Source of the DNA: an uncultured Flavobacteriaceae bacterium
Lineage (GTDB): Bacteria > Bacteroidota > Bacteroidia > Flavobacteriales > Flavobacteriaceae
Reading direction: 5' to 3'
NCBI GenBank assembly: GCA_947489085.1
Contig: CANLCJ010000002.1
Location: 1-64,000, forward strand
DNA: 64,000 nucleotides
Both the position numbers and the translations under genes were made by a program. The notes under the pieces are model-generated. The model saw only the letters and a list, made by a program, of their open reading frames with translations, had not been told where the DNA came from and made no database searches. Shown here in pieces: positions 1 through 9,500 of this stretch; positions within the stretch are counted from its first letter, which is position 1; the number at the start of each line of letters is the position of its first letter.

Positions 1-179
1 AAGCGCAGTTGCACACGTAAGGGACTGTTTAGGGTGCTGGCATCGGCATAATTGTAGAGGTTTACAGGGGCGGGGGGATTTACTGTGGGCACTACATTTA
101 TGGGGAAGCGCTGGGCATTCATCCCAAGGCATACCAACAGGCATACTAAAACGGTATAGGTGTATTGTATTTGGCGCAT
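1..179 (-). CDS. N-terminus of a TANFOR-like exported protein (partial)
   Basis: An open frame runs from ATG at 177-179 off the left edge, so only about 59 codons are visible. The start is a classic signal peptide (MRQIQYTYTVLVCLLVCLGM, then NAQ/RF). After the cleavage site come the segments FPINVVPTVNPPAPVNLYNY and ADASTLNSPLRVQLR. From memory, this proline-rich lead-in and the NYAD..SPLRVQL pattern resemble the N-terminus of the large Bacteroidota TANFOR-domain surface proteins. That is recognition by eye, not a search. It lies 52 bases downstream of the lipoprotein gene on the same strand and would be the last visible member of the surface operon. Its full length and function are outside the window. 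Confidence 0.6.
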   Translation of the reverse strand, partial: MRQIQYTYTVLVCLLVCLGMNAQRFPINVVPTVNPPAPVNLYNYADASTLNSPLRVQLR

Positions 180-231
180 ACGTTTAGAGTTTTACGTGTT
201 TGGGCTCAATAAAAACCAAAGCAAAAAATAC

Positions 232-993
232 TTATTTGGCATATTTGATTATTGTAGTCCGTAAATTAATGAACAAATTCGAAGTTAATGTTCCTCTAGA
301 ATCCAAACTTATAGTATTATTAGTATTAGTGCATTCATTATTTAATCCATCTTCATCTTTTAACAACAAAGTATAATTTCCTCTATTTCTCCCATCGAAT
401 CTTCCTGCAGATGATCTGCAAATTTTAAATTCTCGTATTAATGGGCTTCCAGTAACTGTAGAGTCTGTAATAGTGACATTAAAATCTTTAGTGACATTCA
501 CAGAGACTGGAAACCTAGTATTAAAGTCATCAGAAAAAAATGTACTTATAAATTTCCAATCACCTACAATGTCTGGATTTGATCTCAAAAAAATCTGTGT
601 CCCAAAATCCCCTTCTGGTTTTGTACGAAAAATATAATCGTACTCTCTTTCTGTTCTGCCGCTTACAGAAAGGTTATTCAATACTTTATCGTCAGAAAAA
701 ACATCTACATAATAATCTCGGTCTTGCTCAAGCGGAATGTCACTTATAAAAATTTCGCCTGTATCATCAAATTTACCTGTATATATTGTATTTATCTCTG
801 CTATCCAATCGGCTTTATTTGCATACACTCTAATATTCATATCGCTAAAACTGTATTGGTCACTAAATCTAGAGTCTAAGGGTTGAAGTATAATTGATAG
901 GCCTTGGGTTGCTTCTTGTTCATCGTCTGAACAGGATGTAATTACCGCTAAAAAGCCAAGTAACATCAAAATGGTAAATTTTATAGTATTCAT
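232..993 (-). CDS. Putative surface-exposed lipoprotein
   Basis: This is a 253-aa lipoprotein of unknown function. I chose the ATG at 993 rather than the upstream one at 1062 because it puts a normal lipoprotein signal at the very N-terminus: MNTIKF, a hydrophobic stretch, then the lipobox ITSC. The lipidated Cys is followed by SDDEQ. In Flavobacterium and relatives, a short acidic run right after the Cys acts as a lipoprotein surface-export signal, so outer-face display is likely. The mature part is beta-rich and no catalytic motif is visible. It sits 91 bases after the outer-membrane barrel gene and 52 bases before the TANFOR-like gene. These gaps are wider than elsewhere in the operon, so it could be a variable cargo gene. 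Confidence 0.75.
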   Translation of the reverse strand: MNTIKFTILMLLGFLAVITSCSDDEQEATQGLSIILQPLDSRFSDQYSFSDMNIRVYANKADWIAEINTIYTGKFDDTGEIFISDIPLEQDRDYYVDVFSDDKVLNNLSVSGRTEREYDYIFRTKPEGDFGTQIFLRSNPDIVGDWKFISTFFSDDFNTRFPVSVNVTKDFNVTITDSTVTGSPLIREFKICRSSAGRFDGRNRGNYTLLLKDEDGLNNECTNTNNTISLDSRGTLTSNLFINLRTTIIKYAK

Positions 994-1084
994 AGGGGAT
1001 TGTTTAAAATTCATAGTATATATTTTTGCGTTGATTTTTGGTTCTTTTATTTTAAATTTCATGTTTCTATTGCTTTATTGGTTT

Positions 1085-3571
1085 TTAGTTTAGGTATTTC
1101 AATTCTACTGCGTTTTCTGTTTTTGTATGCTCTAAAGCGGCTTTACAATAATAATCTATAATTTGCTGTATCAAATACAACTGTATGTCTTCTTTAGATT
1201 TGCCTTGGTCTTGCATTGTATACATAATTTCTTTTTGCTTTTCCATAACTGTTTTTAATAATGCATCTGGATGTGCCACGTCTCCTAAAGTATTATACCC
1301 TTTTATTATAGGCAGCATCCATCGGTGTGCTACCAAACGTGCTTGAGCTTGTTTTTTTTGCTCTACACGATTGCTATAAGTGTTTTGCTGAGCCACGGCT
1401 GCTTTTTTACGTGCCTCTGCAGTTTTACTATGTAAGCCATGGTTTTCTACTGCTGCCAATGCTCTTATATAAGCTTTCTCGAATGTACGGTCTAAGCGTT
1501 CCATATCTTCTCCCAAAATTGTAAGTATATTGTATACCGTAGCATCGTAGCCCTTTACAAAGTCTTCGTAACTGTACAAATCTTCTAAAAATGCCAAAGC
1601 TTCTAGTTTAAAAGTATCTCCATTATTTATGCTTGTTAAAGCTTCTCTGCGTTGGGTTAGTGTTTCTTTTTTTTGTTGCGGAATGAACGCAAAATGGGAG
1701 TTGTTTTGCAATACATCCAACTGCTTTGCTACAGCAGCCTGAGTATTTCCGTAAACGGAGTCTCTATAGGTAAAAGTTATTGGTGCATCTTGAGATGGTT
1801 TTCGTTTGGCTCGTTTTAGTGTAGGTGCTATTTTATCGAAGGTATAGTTATAACCAAAAGTTGCTGTAAGATCTTGTACATTTGTAGCGCCTGTACGAAA
1901 TTGAGCCAGTAAGGCTAAAGTGAAATTATGTTTTTTCTGCAAAGCATAAGCACTGTTAATGCGAAGATTTGTTATTTGAGCATCGGTTACACCGTTATTT
2001 TGGTTACTGTTATAACTCACTGCTGCTGTGGTACGTAAACTGTTCTCTAAAAACCCCTTGCTTGCCGATAAGGAGGGGCCTAAAGTAACAGTTTCGTCTA
2101 CGCCTATAGTGTTAATAGTGGCATTAAAGTTACTTGAAAATGTTAAATGTTTTTTAGGAAATGCTAAAGTGTAGCTTGTACTGCCATTGTAAAATTGAGA
2201 ATTGCCACTTGTGGCTGTAGCGCCTTCTTGACTATTATTTGCGGCTTGGTAAGACGCATTAAAACTTATGTTATGCTTTTTATGTTCTGTTGACTTTAAA
2301 GTGTAATTGGTATTGAACGTAGCATTTTGGGATATTTGTTGAAAATCTAGGGTATCTAGGATAGCAGTCTCTAAGCCTACTTCATTAACGCGGTCAAACT
2401 GGTTTTTTATATTGGTAAACGATTGAAAACTAGAATAACTCCCCGATAGATTTAATTTCTCATTAGGTGTATACGTAAGGTTTACGGCACTTACAACACG
2501 TTGCAACTGCGATTGTTTTTGGCTATTCAAATCGTCTCTTTGTATACCTCCATTTACGGCGATGGTTACTTTACTATTAAAAATGGATTGGGAGGCATTT
2601 AGGGTAACATGCTCCAAATCGTTATTAAAAAAATAAGCGCCAAACGTACGGTATTCAGGATCTACGTATTCGTAACTTGCCCCCACTGTACCTTGCCCTA
2701 CTTGGTAGCTTACATTTGCATTGTACGCTACAAAACCTGTTGTACTGGCATTATTTTTTATAAATCCAGTTAGTGGCGAGTTTTCGTTATTTGTACCGCC
2801 TGCTTCGACATCTTCTGTTATAATGGAATTGGCAAAAACAAAAGCAAAACTCAATTTACTGGTGGGCTTAATACTAGCTTCTATACTGCCAACACTATTT
2901 TCTTTGGCTTGTAATTCTAAGGTTGTAGGCACAGGGTTTCTTAAAGATGTGGGATCATCTTTAGCATTAAACAGAATAAGATTTACGTTGTATTTTTCTT
3001 TTTTGTAGCCTAATTTAAAACCATAACCTATACGATTAAATGCTGGTTGAGACTGAGGATCTTCCGCATTAAATTCTGAGGCTTTTAATAAGCGCCCTAA
3101 CATTATACTAAGCTGAAAAGATCCTTTGGGTGTTAGATCTGCTCCAAAACCTGTAAATTGATGCCCACTTAGTGTATATGGTGAGAATGTTGTGCTTACA
3201 TCTCCTATATGGGTAGCAATCCATTTGTATGAAGGGTGTATGCTTAAACGGTTAAACGAAAATGGATTGCTGCTGTTAAATCTCAAATTACTATATGAAA
3301 ATGATAATGGTATATCATACACACCACTTATATTTAAATTTACATTACCTGTTAATACATAAGTCAACGGAGCTCTATTAGCAGCACCATCGTACCATAC
3401 AGCATTTGCAGCAACACCACCTGTTATAGTAAGCGGTTTTGCTTTTCCTATTTGCCCAAGATCTTGACTATAACCACGTGTATATCCTAGTACTATAAGG
3501 ACTGCTATTATGCGAACACACCATGTTGTACGGCACTTTGTTTTTCTTCCTCTATTACTCAATTTACGCAC
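1085..3571 (-). CDS. Outer-membrane beta-barrel protein with helical C-terminal region
   Basis: This 828-aa protein is exported: an Arg-rich n-region (residues 1-20) is followed by a hydrophobic segment and GYSQ/D, a plausible signal-peptidase site near residue 36. Residues of about 40-590 alternate polar and hydrophobic positions with aromatic girdle residues, typical of an outer-membrane beta-barrel. Residues of about 590-828 are quite different: charged, Lys/Glu/Gln/Ala-rich and predicted by eye to be helical, with likely coiled coil around 690-760. I do not recognise a named family. It follows the giant SprB-repeat gene by 10 bases, so it is almost certainly co-translated with it. A role as membrane anchor or partner for that protein is inference; SprB/SprF pairs in gliding bacteria are the closest known analogy. 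Confidence 0.75.
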   Translation of the reverse strand: MRKLSNRGRKTKCRTTWCVRIIAVLIVLGYTRGYSQDLGQIGKAKPLTITGGVAANAVWYDGAANRAPLTYVLTGNVNLNISGVYDIPLSFSYSNLRFNSSNPFSFNRLSIHPSYKWIATHIGDVSTTFSPYTLSGHQFTGFGADLTPKGSFQLSIMLGRLLKASEFNAEDPQSQPAFNRIGYGFKLGYKKEKYNVNLILFNAKDDPTSLRNPVPTTLELQAKENSVGSIEASIKPTSKLSFAFVFANSIITEDVEAGGTNNENSPLTGFIKNNASTTGFVAYNANVSYQVGQGTVGASYEYVDPEYRTFGAYFFNNDLEHVTLNASQSIFNSKVTIAVNGGIQRDDLNSQKQSQLQRVVSAVNLTYTPNEKLNLSGSYSSFQSFTNIKNQFDRVNEVGLETAILDTLDFQQISQNATFNTNYTLKSTEHKKHNISFNASYQAANNSQEGATATSGNSQFYNGSTSYTLAFPKKHLTFSSNFNATINTIGVDETVTLGPSLSASKGFLENSLRTTAAVSYNSNQNNGVTDAQITNLRINSAYALQKKHNFTLALLAQFRTGATNVQDLTATFGYNYTFDKIAPTLKRAKRKPSQDAPITFTYRDSVYGNTQAAVAKQLDVLQNNSHFAFIPQQKKETLTQRREALTSINNGDTFKLEALAFLEDLYSYEDFVKGYDATVYNILTILGEDMERLDRTFEKAYIRALAAVENHGLHSKTAEARKKAAVAQQNTYSNRVEQKKQAQARLVAHRWMLPIIKGYNTLGDVAHPDALLKTVMEKQKEIMYTMQDQGKSKEDIQLYLIQQIIDYYCKAALEHTKTENAVELKYLN

Positions 3572-3581
3572 TTAAGTTCTC

Positions 3582-6500
3582 TTATTGTATCACCAGTTTA
3601 TGTACTTGGTCTCCAGATGCTGTTTCAAACAAAATAAAATACAGACCAGAGGGTATACGCTGTAAATTGTATTCTAGTTTGTAATAATCGGTACCGCTTA
3701 CGCTCTTAACATCAATAGGTATATTGCTTCCAATACCGTAAATTTTCACACTAATATCCTCTACTTTTGGCAGATTAATTTCCATTGTAAAGATGCCATT
3801 GGGTGTTGGGTTAGGGTATGTTTTTAGGTCGATATTCGCATCTATACCATTAGCTGTAGTGGTACCATCTTCTCCTCCTTCTGCCACGAATGTACGTTCT
3901 ACCACTATAATTGTTTTAGTTCTTGTTTCTTCACATAAGCCAAAAGTGGCATGCATACTTACAGTGTATGTTCCTGGACTATCAAAAGAGACTTCAGCAA
4001 AGTCGTTGTCTTGATGGTGTATTTCGGCGCCTTGAGAGAATTCCCAAAGTAAATTATCTGGTAAAGGATCGCTTATATCGAACAACAAAACGCGTTCGCC
4101 AACAAACACTTGAGAACTTCCTATAAAATCTGTAATAATAGTTTTAGTTATGGCTTCCACAAATATGGTGTCTGCTGCTATGCACCCTTTATTATCGGTT
4201 ACTGTAACTGTATAATTTCCTGTTGTGCTTACCTCAATACTTGGTGTATTGGCCGTAAATCCATTATCACTAGTCCATTGGTAACTGGCGTTAGCATCGC
4301 TTATACTGGCATCCAACAATAAAGTTTGGTCTTTACATAAGGTTACGTCGTCTCCTAAATCTATAATTCGCTGCTCTGGATTTATCAAGGTGGTTTCGCG
4401 CTCAATACGGCAACCCTTGGCATCTGTAATGCTTACAGTATAGATGCCTGCACATCTATTTGTAATATCTTGGGTTGTTGCCCCTGTGTTCCATGCATAA
4501 GTGTACGGCGGTGTGCCGCCCTGAGCGCTTAAAATTACCGCGCCGTCGCAACTGTTGTAGCACACAGGGTGTACAGGCTCTAAACTTGCTAGTAGAGTAG
4601 GTGGAGGCGTTGTAGTTATCGTTGCTGTTGCGGTACAACCACGCTGGTCTGTAACTTCTAGTGTATAAGTACCCGAAGTTATGTCTTCTAAACTTGCTGT
4701 TCTCTGTCCAGTTTGCCACGAATATTGGTAGGGCGCTGTTCCTCCTGAAACAGAAGGTATTATGGTCCAATCGTTAGCGTCTCCACAGTTTATAAAATCG
4801 GCTGCTAGTTGCACGTCTAAGGGTTCTGGTTGCACTAAAGTGAATACAGTGCTTCGAGTTGTTGTGCCTAAAACATCGGTAACATCCACGTAATAGTTAC
4901 CAGCACCTAATGTAACGGTAATAGCGTCTGTACCCACAGGGGTATTGGTATTGGCATTAAACCAAGCATAGTTATACTGCTTAGTGGCATTAAATGGAAT
5001 GCCTCCTTGTACTACTGCCGTAAGTTGTCCTGTTTCTGTATTACCAGAACAAGATATCACACTAATTTGATCTATAAATGCTTCTAGTACTGGCGGCTCA
5101 AAAAGATCTACATCGTCGATTACTACTGTACAATTGTTGGCATCTGTTATAGTCGCGGCATATTTTTCAATACCAGTATCATTCAATATACTCTGGGTAT
5201 TGGCTACTGCGCGTCCCGAGCTGTCACGCCATTCGTATTGGTAAGGTTCTGTTCCTCCAAAAACATTCAATGTAATAAACCCATCACTTAAACCTAGAGC
5301 AGACGGAAAAACACGGTCTACAGTTACTGCTAATGCTCTAGGTTGCATTACTGTTATAACATCTTCCAACACACAACCATTGGCATCTTGTACGCGAATA
5401 TTATAACTGCCGGCTCTTAGCCCAGAGACATCTTCGGTGTTTTCGCCATTACTCCATTGGTATGTGTACGGAAGAACACCCCCGTTCACGGTTATGTCTA
5501 TACGTCCGTCTGCATCGTTGTTACACAGCAAATCTGTTACGTTAGCGTTTAGTTGCAATGCACTTGGTTCTGCAACAGTATAGCTTACAGTTGCCTGATT
5601 TCTATTGGCATCGATAACTTGTAACTGGTACACCCCAGCCGATACCAAAGGTGTATTGGCTGTGCTGTATAATACCTCGTTTGGTGTGCTTTGGCGTGTC
5701 CATTGGTAGTTGTATGGTGGCACACCTCCTAGTGTTTCGGTTTCTAATGGTTGTTCTGTTACACCACCGTGGCATTGTACGCTTTCTTCTAGGGTTAATG
5801 GCCTAATATTTACAAGAAGTTCATCGGGTTGCGTTAATTCTTGTTCTAAAGTTATTGTACACCCATGTGCGTCTGTAACTGTAAGTAAATATGTGCCAAT
5901 GGTTAAACTGTCTATAGCGTTTACGGTTCTAACAAAATTTGTATCGTCTTGTTTTGTCCATTGGTAGTTATAGGGTGCTGTCCCTCCTTCTACAATTACT
6001 GTTATGCTTCCGTTTTCGGTTTGGTAACCCGATAAATTTTCGAAAGTAACACTGGCAAAATTCAATGCCGCTTCTGGTTGATCTACTTCTATAGCATTAA
6101 GTGCAACTGTACAAGCATTAGCATCTGTAACCTCTACCGTATATAGGCCTGCTTGAAGGTTCTCAATAACTCTAGTATTGGCTGTAAAACTATTGTCTTC
6201 TTGTTTCGTCCAACTGTAACTGTATGGCAAATAATTGCCTGTACTTGGATCTATTGGTCCGCCTGTTACACTTATGGCTATACGGCCAGTAGCTTCTCCA
6301 AAACAAAGTACGTCGGTTACTTCTCCGTCTAAAGTTGCTACTAAATCGTCTGGCTGCCTAATCTCAAATTGGGTAGATGTGTTAGCGCCTTGACTGTCGT
6401 TAACCTCTATACGGTAAATTCCTGCTTGTAGCCCTTCTAGAGCGTTTAGAGTAACATCTGTATTTAGCGCAACTGCTGTGCCATTTGTTATGTTAAACCA

Positions 6501-9500
6501 TCTGTATTCGAAATCGCTTGGGGTAGATTCTATGGGGTAACCTCCAGTAACAGTGGCTTGCAATAGCCCTGTTGCTGCGTTGTGACATAACACTGGTATT
6601 TCCATGGTTAATTCTACTTCCAAGGGCAAAGGTTGTCTAACTGTAAATGTACGTTCTGCGACACAGTTATTTTCATCGGTAATAGATATGGTGTAGACAC
6701 CTTCTAATAAATCTGAAATTTCTAGGGTGTTTGCTGTAAATGTATTGTCGCCTTCTCGTGTCCAAAGCACAGCATATGTTCCAACGCCTCCAGATACAAA
6801 TGTGGCTATTGCCCCATCGTTACCTCCTAATGTTTTTACATCCTCTAGTAAGGTTTCTGCAATTGTAATTTCATCGGGTTGCGTTAATGTTATGTTTTGT
6901 GGCACATTCAATTCACAGCCATTACTGTCTCTTAACCACACACTATAGGCGCCTGCTCTAAGCTGTTCTATATTGTTGTTTTCTATACTCGCTAAAGCTG
7001 TATAGGTTTGCCTGTTATCTATAGAAAAAACGTAAGGTGGCACACCTCCTGTGGGCTGCAGTGTTATGGCACCGTTTTCTCCGTTATAACAAGACACATT
7101 TGTTCCTGTTACATCTAGTGTTAGTAATTCTGGTTCTATAAGTGTGCCTGTTGTTCTTGCTGTTGTAAAACCATCGTTTACTTCTACTGTGTATGTCCCT
7201 TCTGTGAGATTTGAGAGTATTGCTTCGCCCCCATTTGCTATACGACGCCCTTCTATGTACCATGTGTATGTGTAGGTCTCAGAACCTCCGGTTGCACTGG
7301 CTATAAGTCCTCCTGTTTCTCCTATACATAGTATGCGATTGCTGTTTTCATCAACCGTTACTATTAATTCATCTGGCTCGTCTACGAATATCGGTGCGCC
7401 TTGAATGGTACAAATGCCTGTATTATCTGTAATTGTAGGTATATAAAATCCAGATCTTAAGTTTAAAATTGACAAACCTGTAGCAGAAAAAGATGCATCG
7501 TCTTGTTTTACCCAAGTTACATGATATGGCGCTGTACGTCCTATTACGGTAAGTGTAATGGCGCCGTTATTGTCTTGATAAATGGTATTGTTTGTTACTT
7601 CTACGTCATCTATAAAAAATTCTTCGGGTTCTGTAATACGGTATAGATTGGAAGGCTCTGCACTACAATCTGTATTATTTAATTGCCTTACTTGAAAACG
7701 ATAACCACCAAACGAAGCTGGTAAATTTAAAATGTTAGAACTAGTCCATGTTGTAATGCCTCCGCTTGTATATCCATATTCGTAAGGCGGCACACCACCT
7801 TGTGCTCTCAGTTCTACTCTAGCTGTACCACCAAAACACGTTATACCTCTAACCTGTTCTGTAAATGTTATTGGAGCGGGAACATTATTAAACACTATAT
7901 TGTTTTGAGATGCTAACCCCGAGCGCTCGTCTGTTATGCTTAAGCTGTAAGTGCCTACACCTGTTGTTAATATTTGACTAGTATTTGGCAATAAAACTCC
8001 GTTTCGGCGCCACTCTATAGTATAAGAGGGGTAACCACCTCTTAAATTTGTAATGCGTAACTCGCCATCGCTTGCATCGGCACAACTTGGTGGGCTTTGC
8101 TGCAACGTGTAAGTAATTGGTGCAGGATTGTTGATAGTTGGTAGTCCTAAAGTTCTAACACAGCTGTTTGCATCGGTATAGCGTATGCTGTGAGCCCCTG
8201 CTGGTAAACCTAACAATCTGAAACCGTTGGTAAGATATGCACGCCCTGAGATACCACTTGGCGTTGTGCCATTTAATAAGACCTGATAATCAAAGTACTG
8301 ACCTTGTCTGTCTTCATTTGGTGTACCGCCTGCCAAACTGGTTATAGTAATTTCTCCATCTCTCGTTCCTGGTGCACCTGCATGTCTGGGGTTGTTGGTG
8401 TTTTGATTTATAGTATGGGTTATATCTTGTTTTGCTTCAATAGTTAAACGTTCTACTTTGGGTTGATCTGTTTCGTTTACACGGTCTAAACACCCGTTGC
8501 TATCTCTAACTTGTACGTTATAAGTGCCTGGAGGTAAATTGCCTACAGTAAATGGCGATTGTGCTAGAGTAAAATTTTGGCTGCTACTCCAATTATTTCC
8601 GTTTAGAATGTATTCATAAACGCCAGAACCGCCTGAGGCTATGATTTGTATTGCACCATCGTTGGTATCAAAACATCTTTGGTTTACTGATGTCGCTGAG
8701 AATGAAACTTGTTCTGGCGCTGCGATTTCAAAGAAATAGAAATATTCGCGGCATTGTAGAGAACCTCCACGGTTATCTCTTTCGAAACCCGCTATACGCA
8801 TTACGTATTGTCCTGCGCCTATAGGTCGATTCCAGTGGTAAGTATTTTGCTCTGCATTATAGTTGGGATTGTCTATAGTTATTGCAGGATCGTTAGCTAC
8901 TTGAATGGCATATCTGTTGTTTATGGTGGTTCTTAAAGGATTGTTGGCCAGTAAATACAAGGGCTCGTCTGGGTTTTCCATGACTGTCTGTCCCTGAGCT
9001 AATCGGTCTATAGCAATATCTAACTGCTCTGTATCGAATATAGGTCTATCGAACTGAACTGTAAAACTAGCATCGTTACTATAATTACAGGTAGGCTGGT
9101 TAATTTGTGGTGGGTTTGATATGGATGGTGGCTCAGGTAGGTATTGAACATTGTAACCATCCCCTGTATTATTACCATGTGTAGTTCGTACTCTAATATC
9201 TATGGGCTTATTAAGAAGCTCAAATCCTATTTCTTCATACAAAGAGAGATCTGTTATAGATAAACTAATGTCTTTTTGACCAATTTTAGAAGGTATTGCT
9301 CTCCAAATCGTAAAATCTTCTGCACGTCTATCAGCCCTAAAATTTGTTAGAATACCTAAAGGACCAAAAGGTCTATTGTTGTTTAAATCATCGCAAGGTG
9401 TTGTTCCTGCAAAAGGATCGTCTGTTGGGTCTACAAAATACACAAAATTAAACACTCTGTTTTCTGGAAAGGCAAAGTAATCTCTGTAAGAACGCCAAAG

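Noticed and set aside
4456-4770. 104-aa minus-strand frame inside the SprB-repeat gene
   Set aside because: It is an alternative frame of the repeat-encoding DNA; the main frame has the signal peptide, repeats and sorting domain.
4380-8700. CRISPR-like or DNA tandem repeat array
   Set aside because: The periodicity is at protein level (about 85 residues) with diverged DNA; there are no short identical repeats with spacers.
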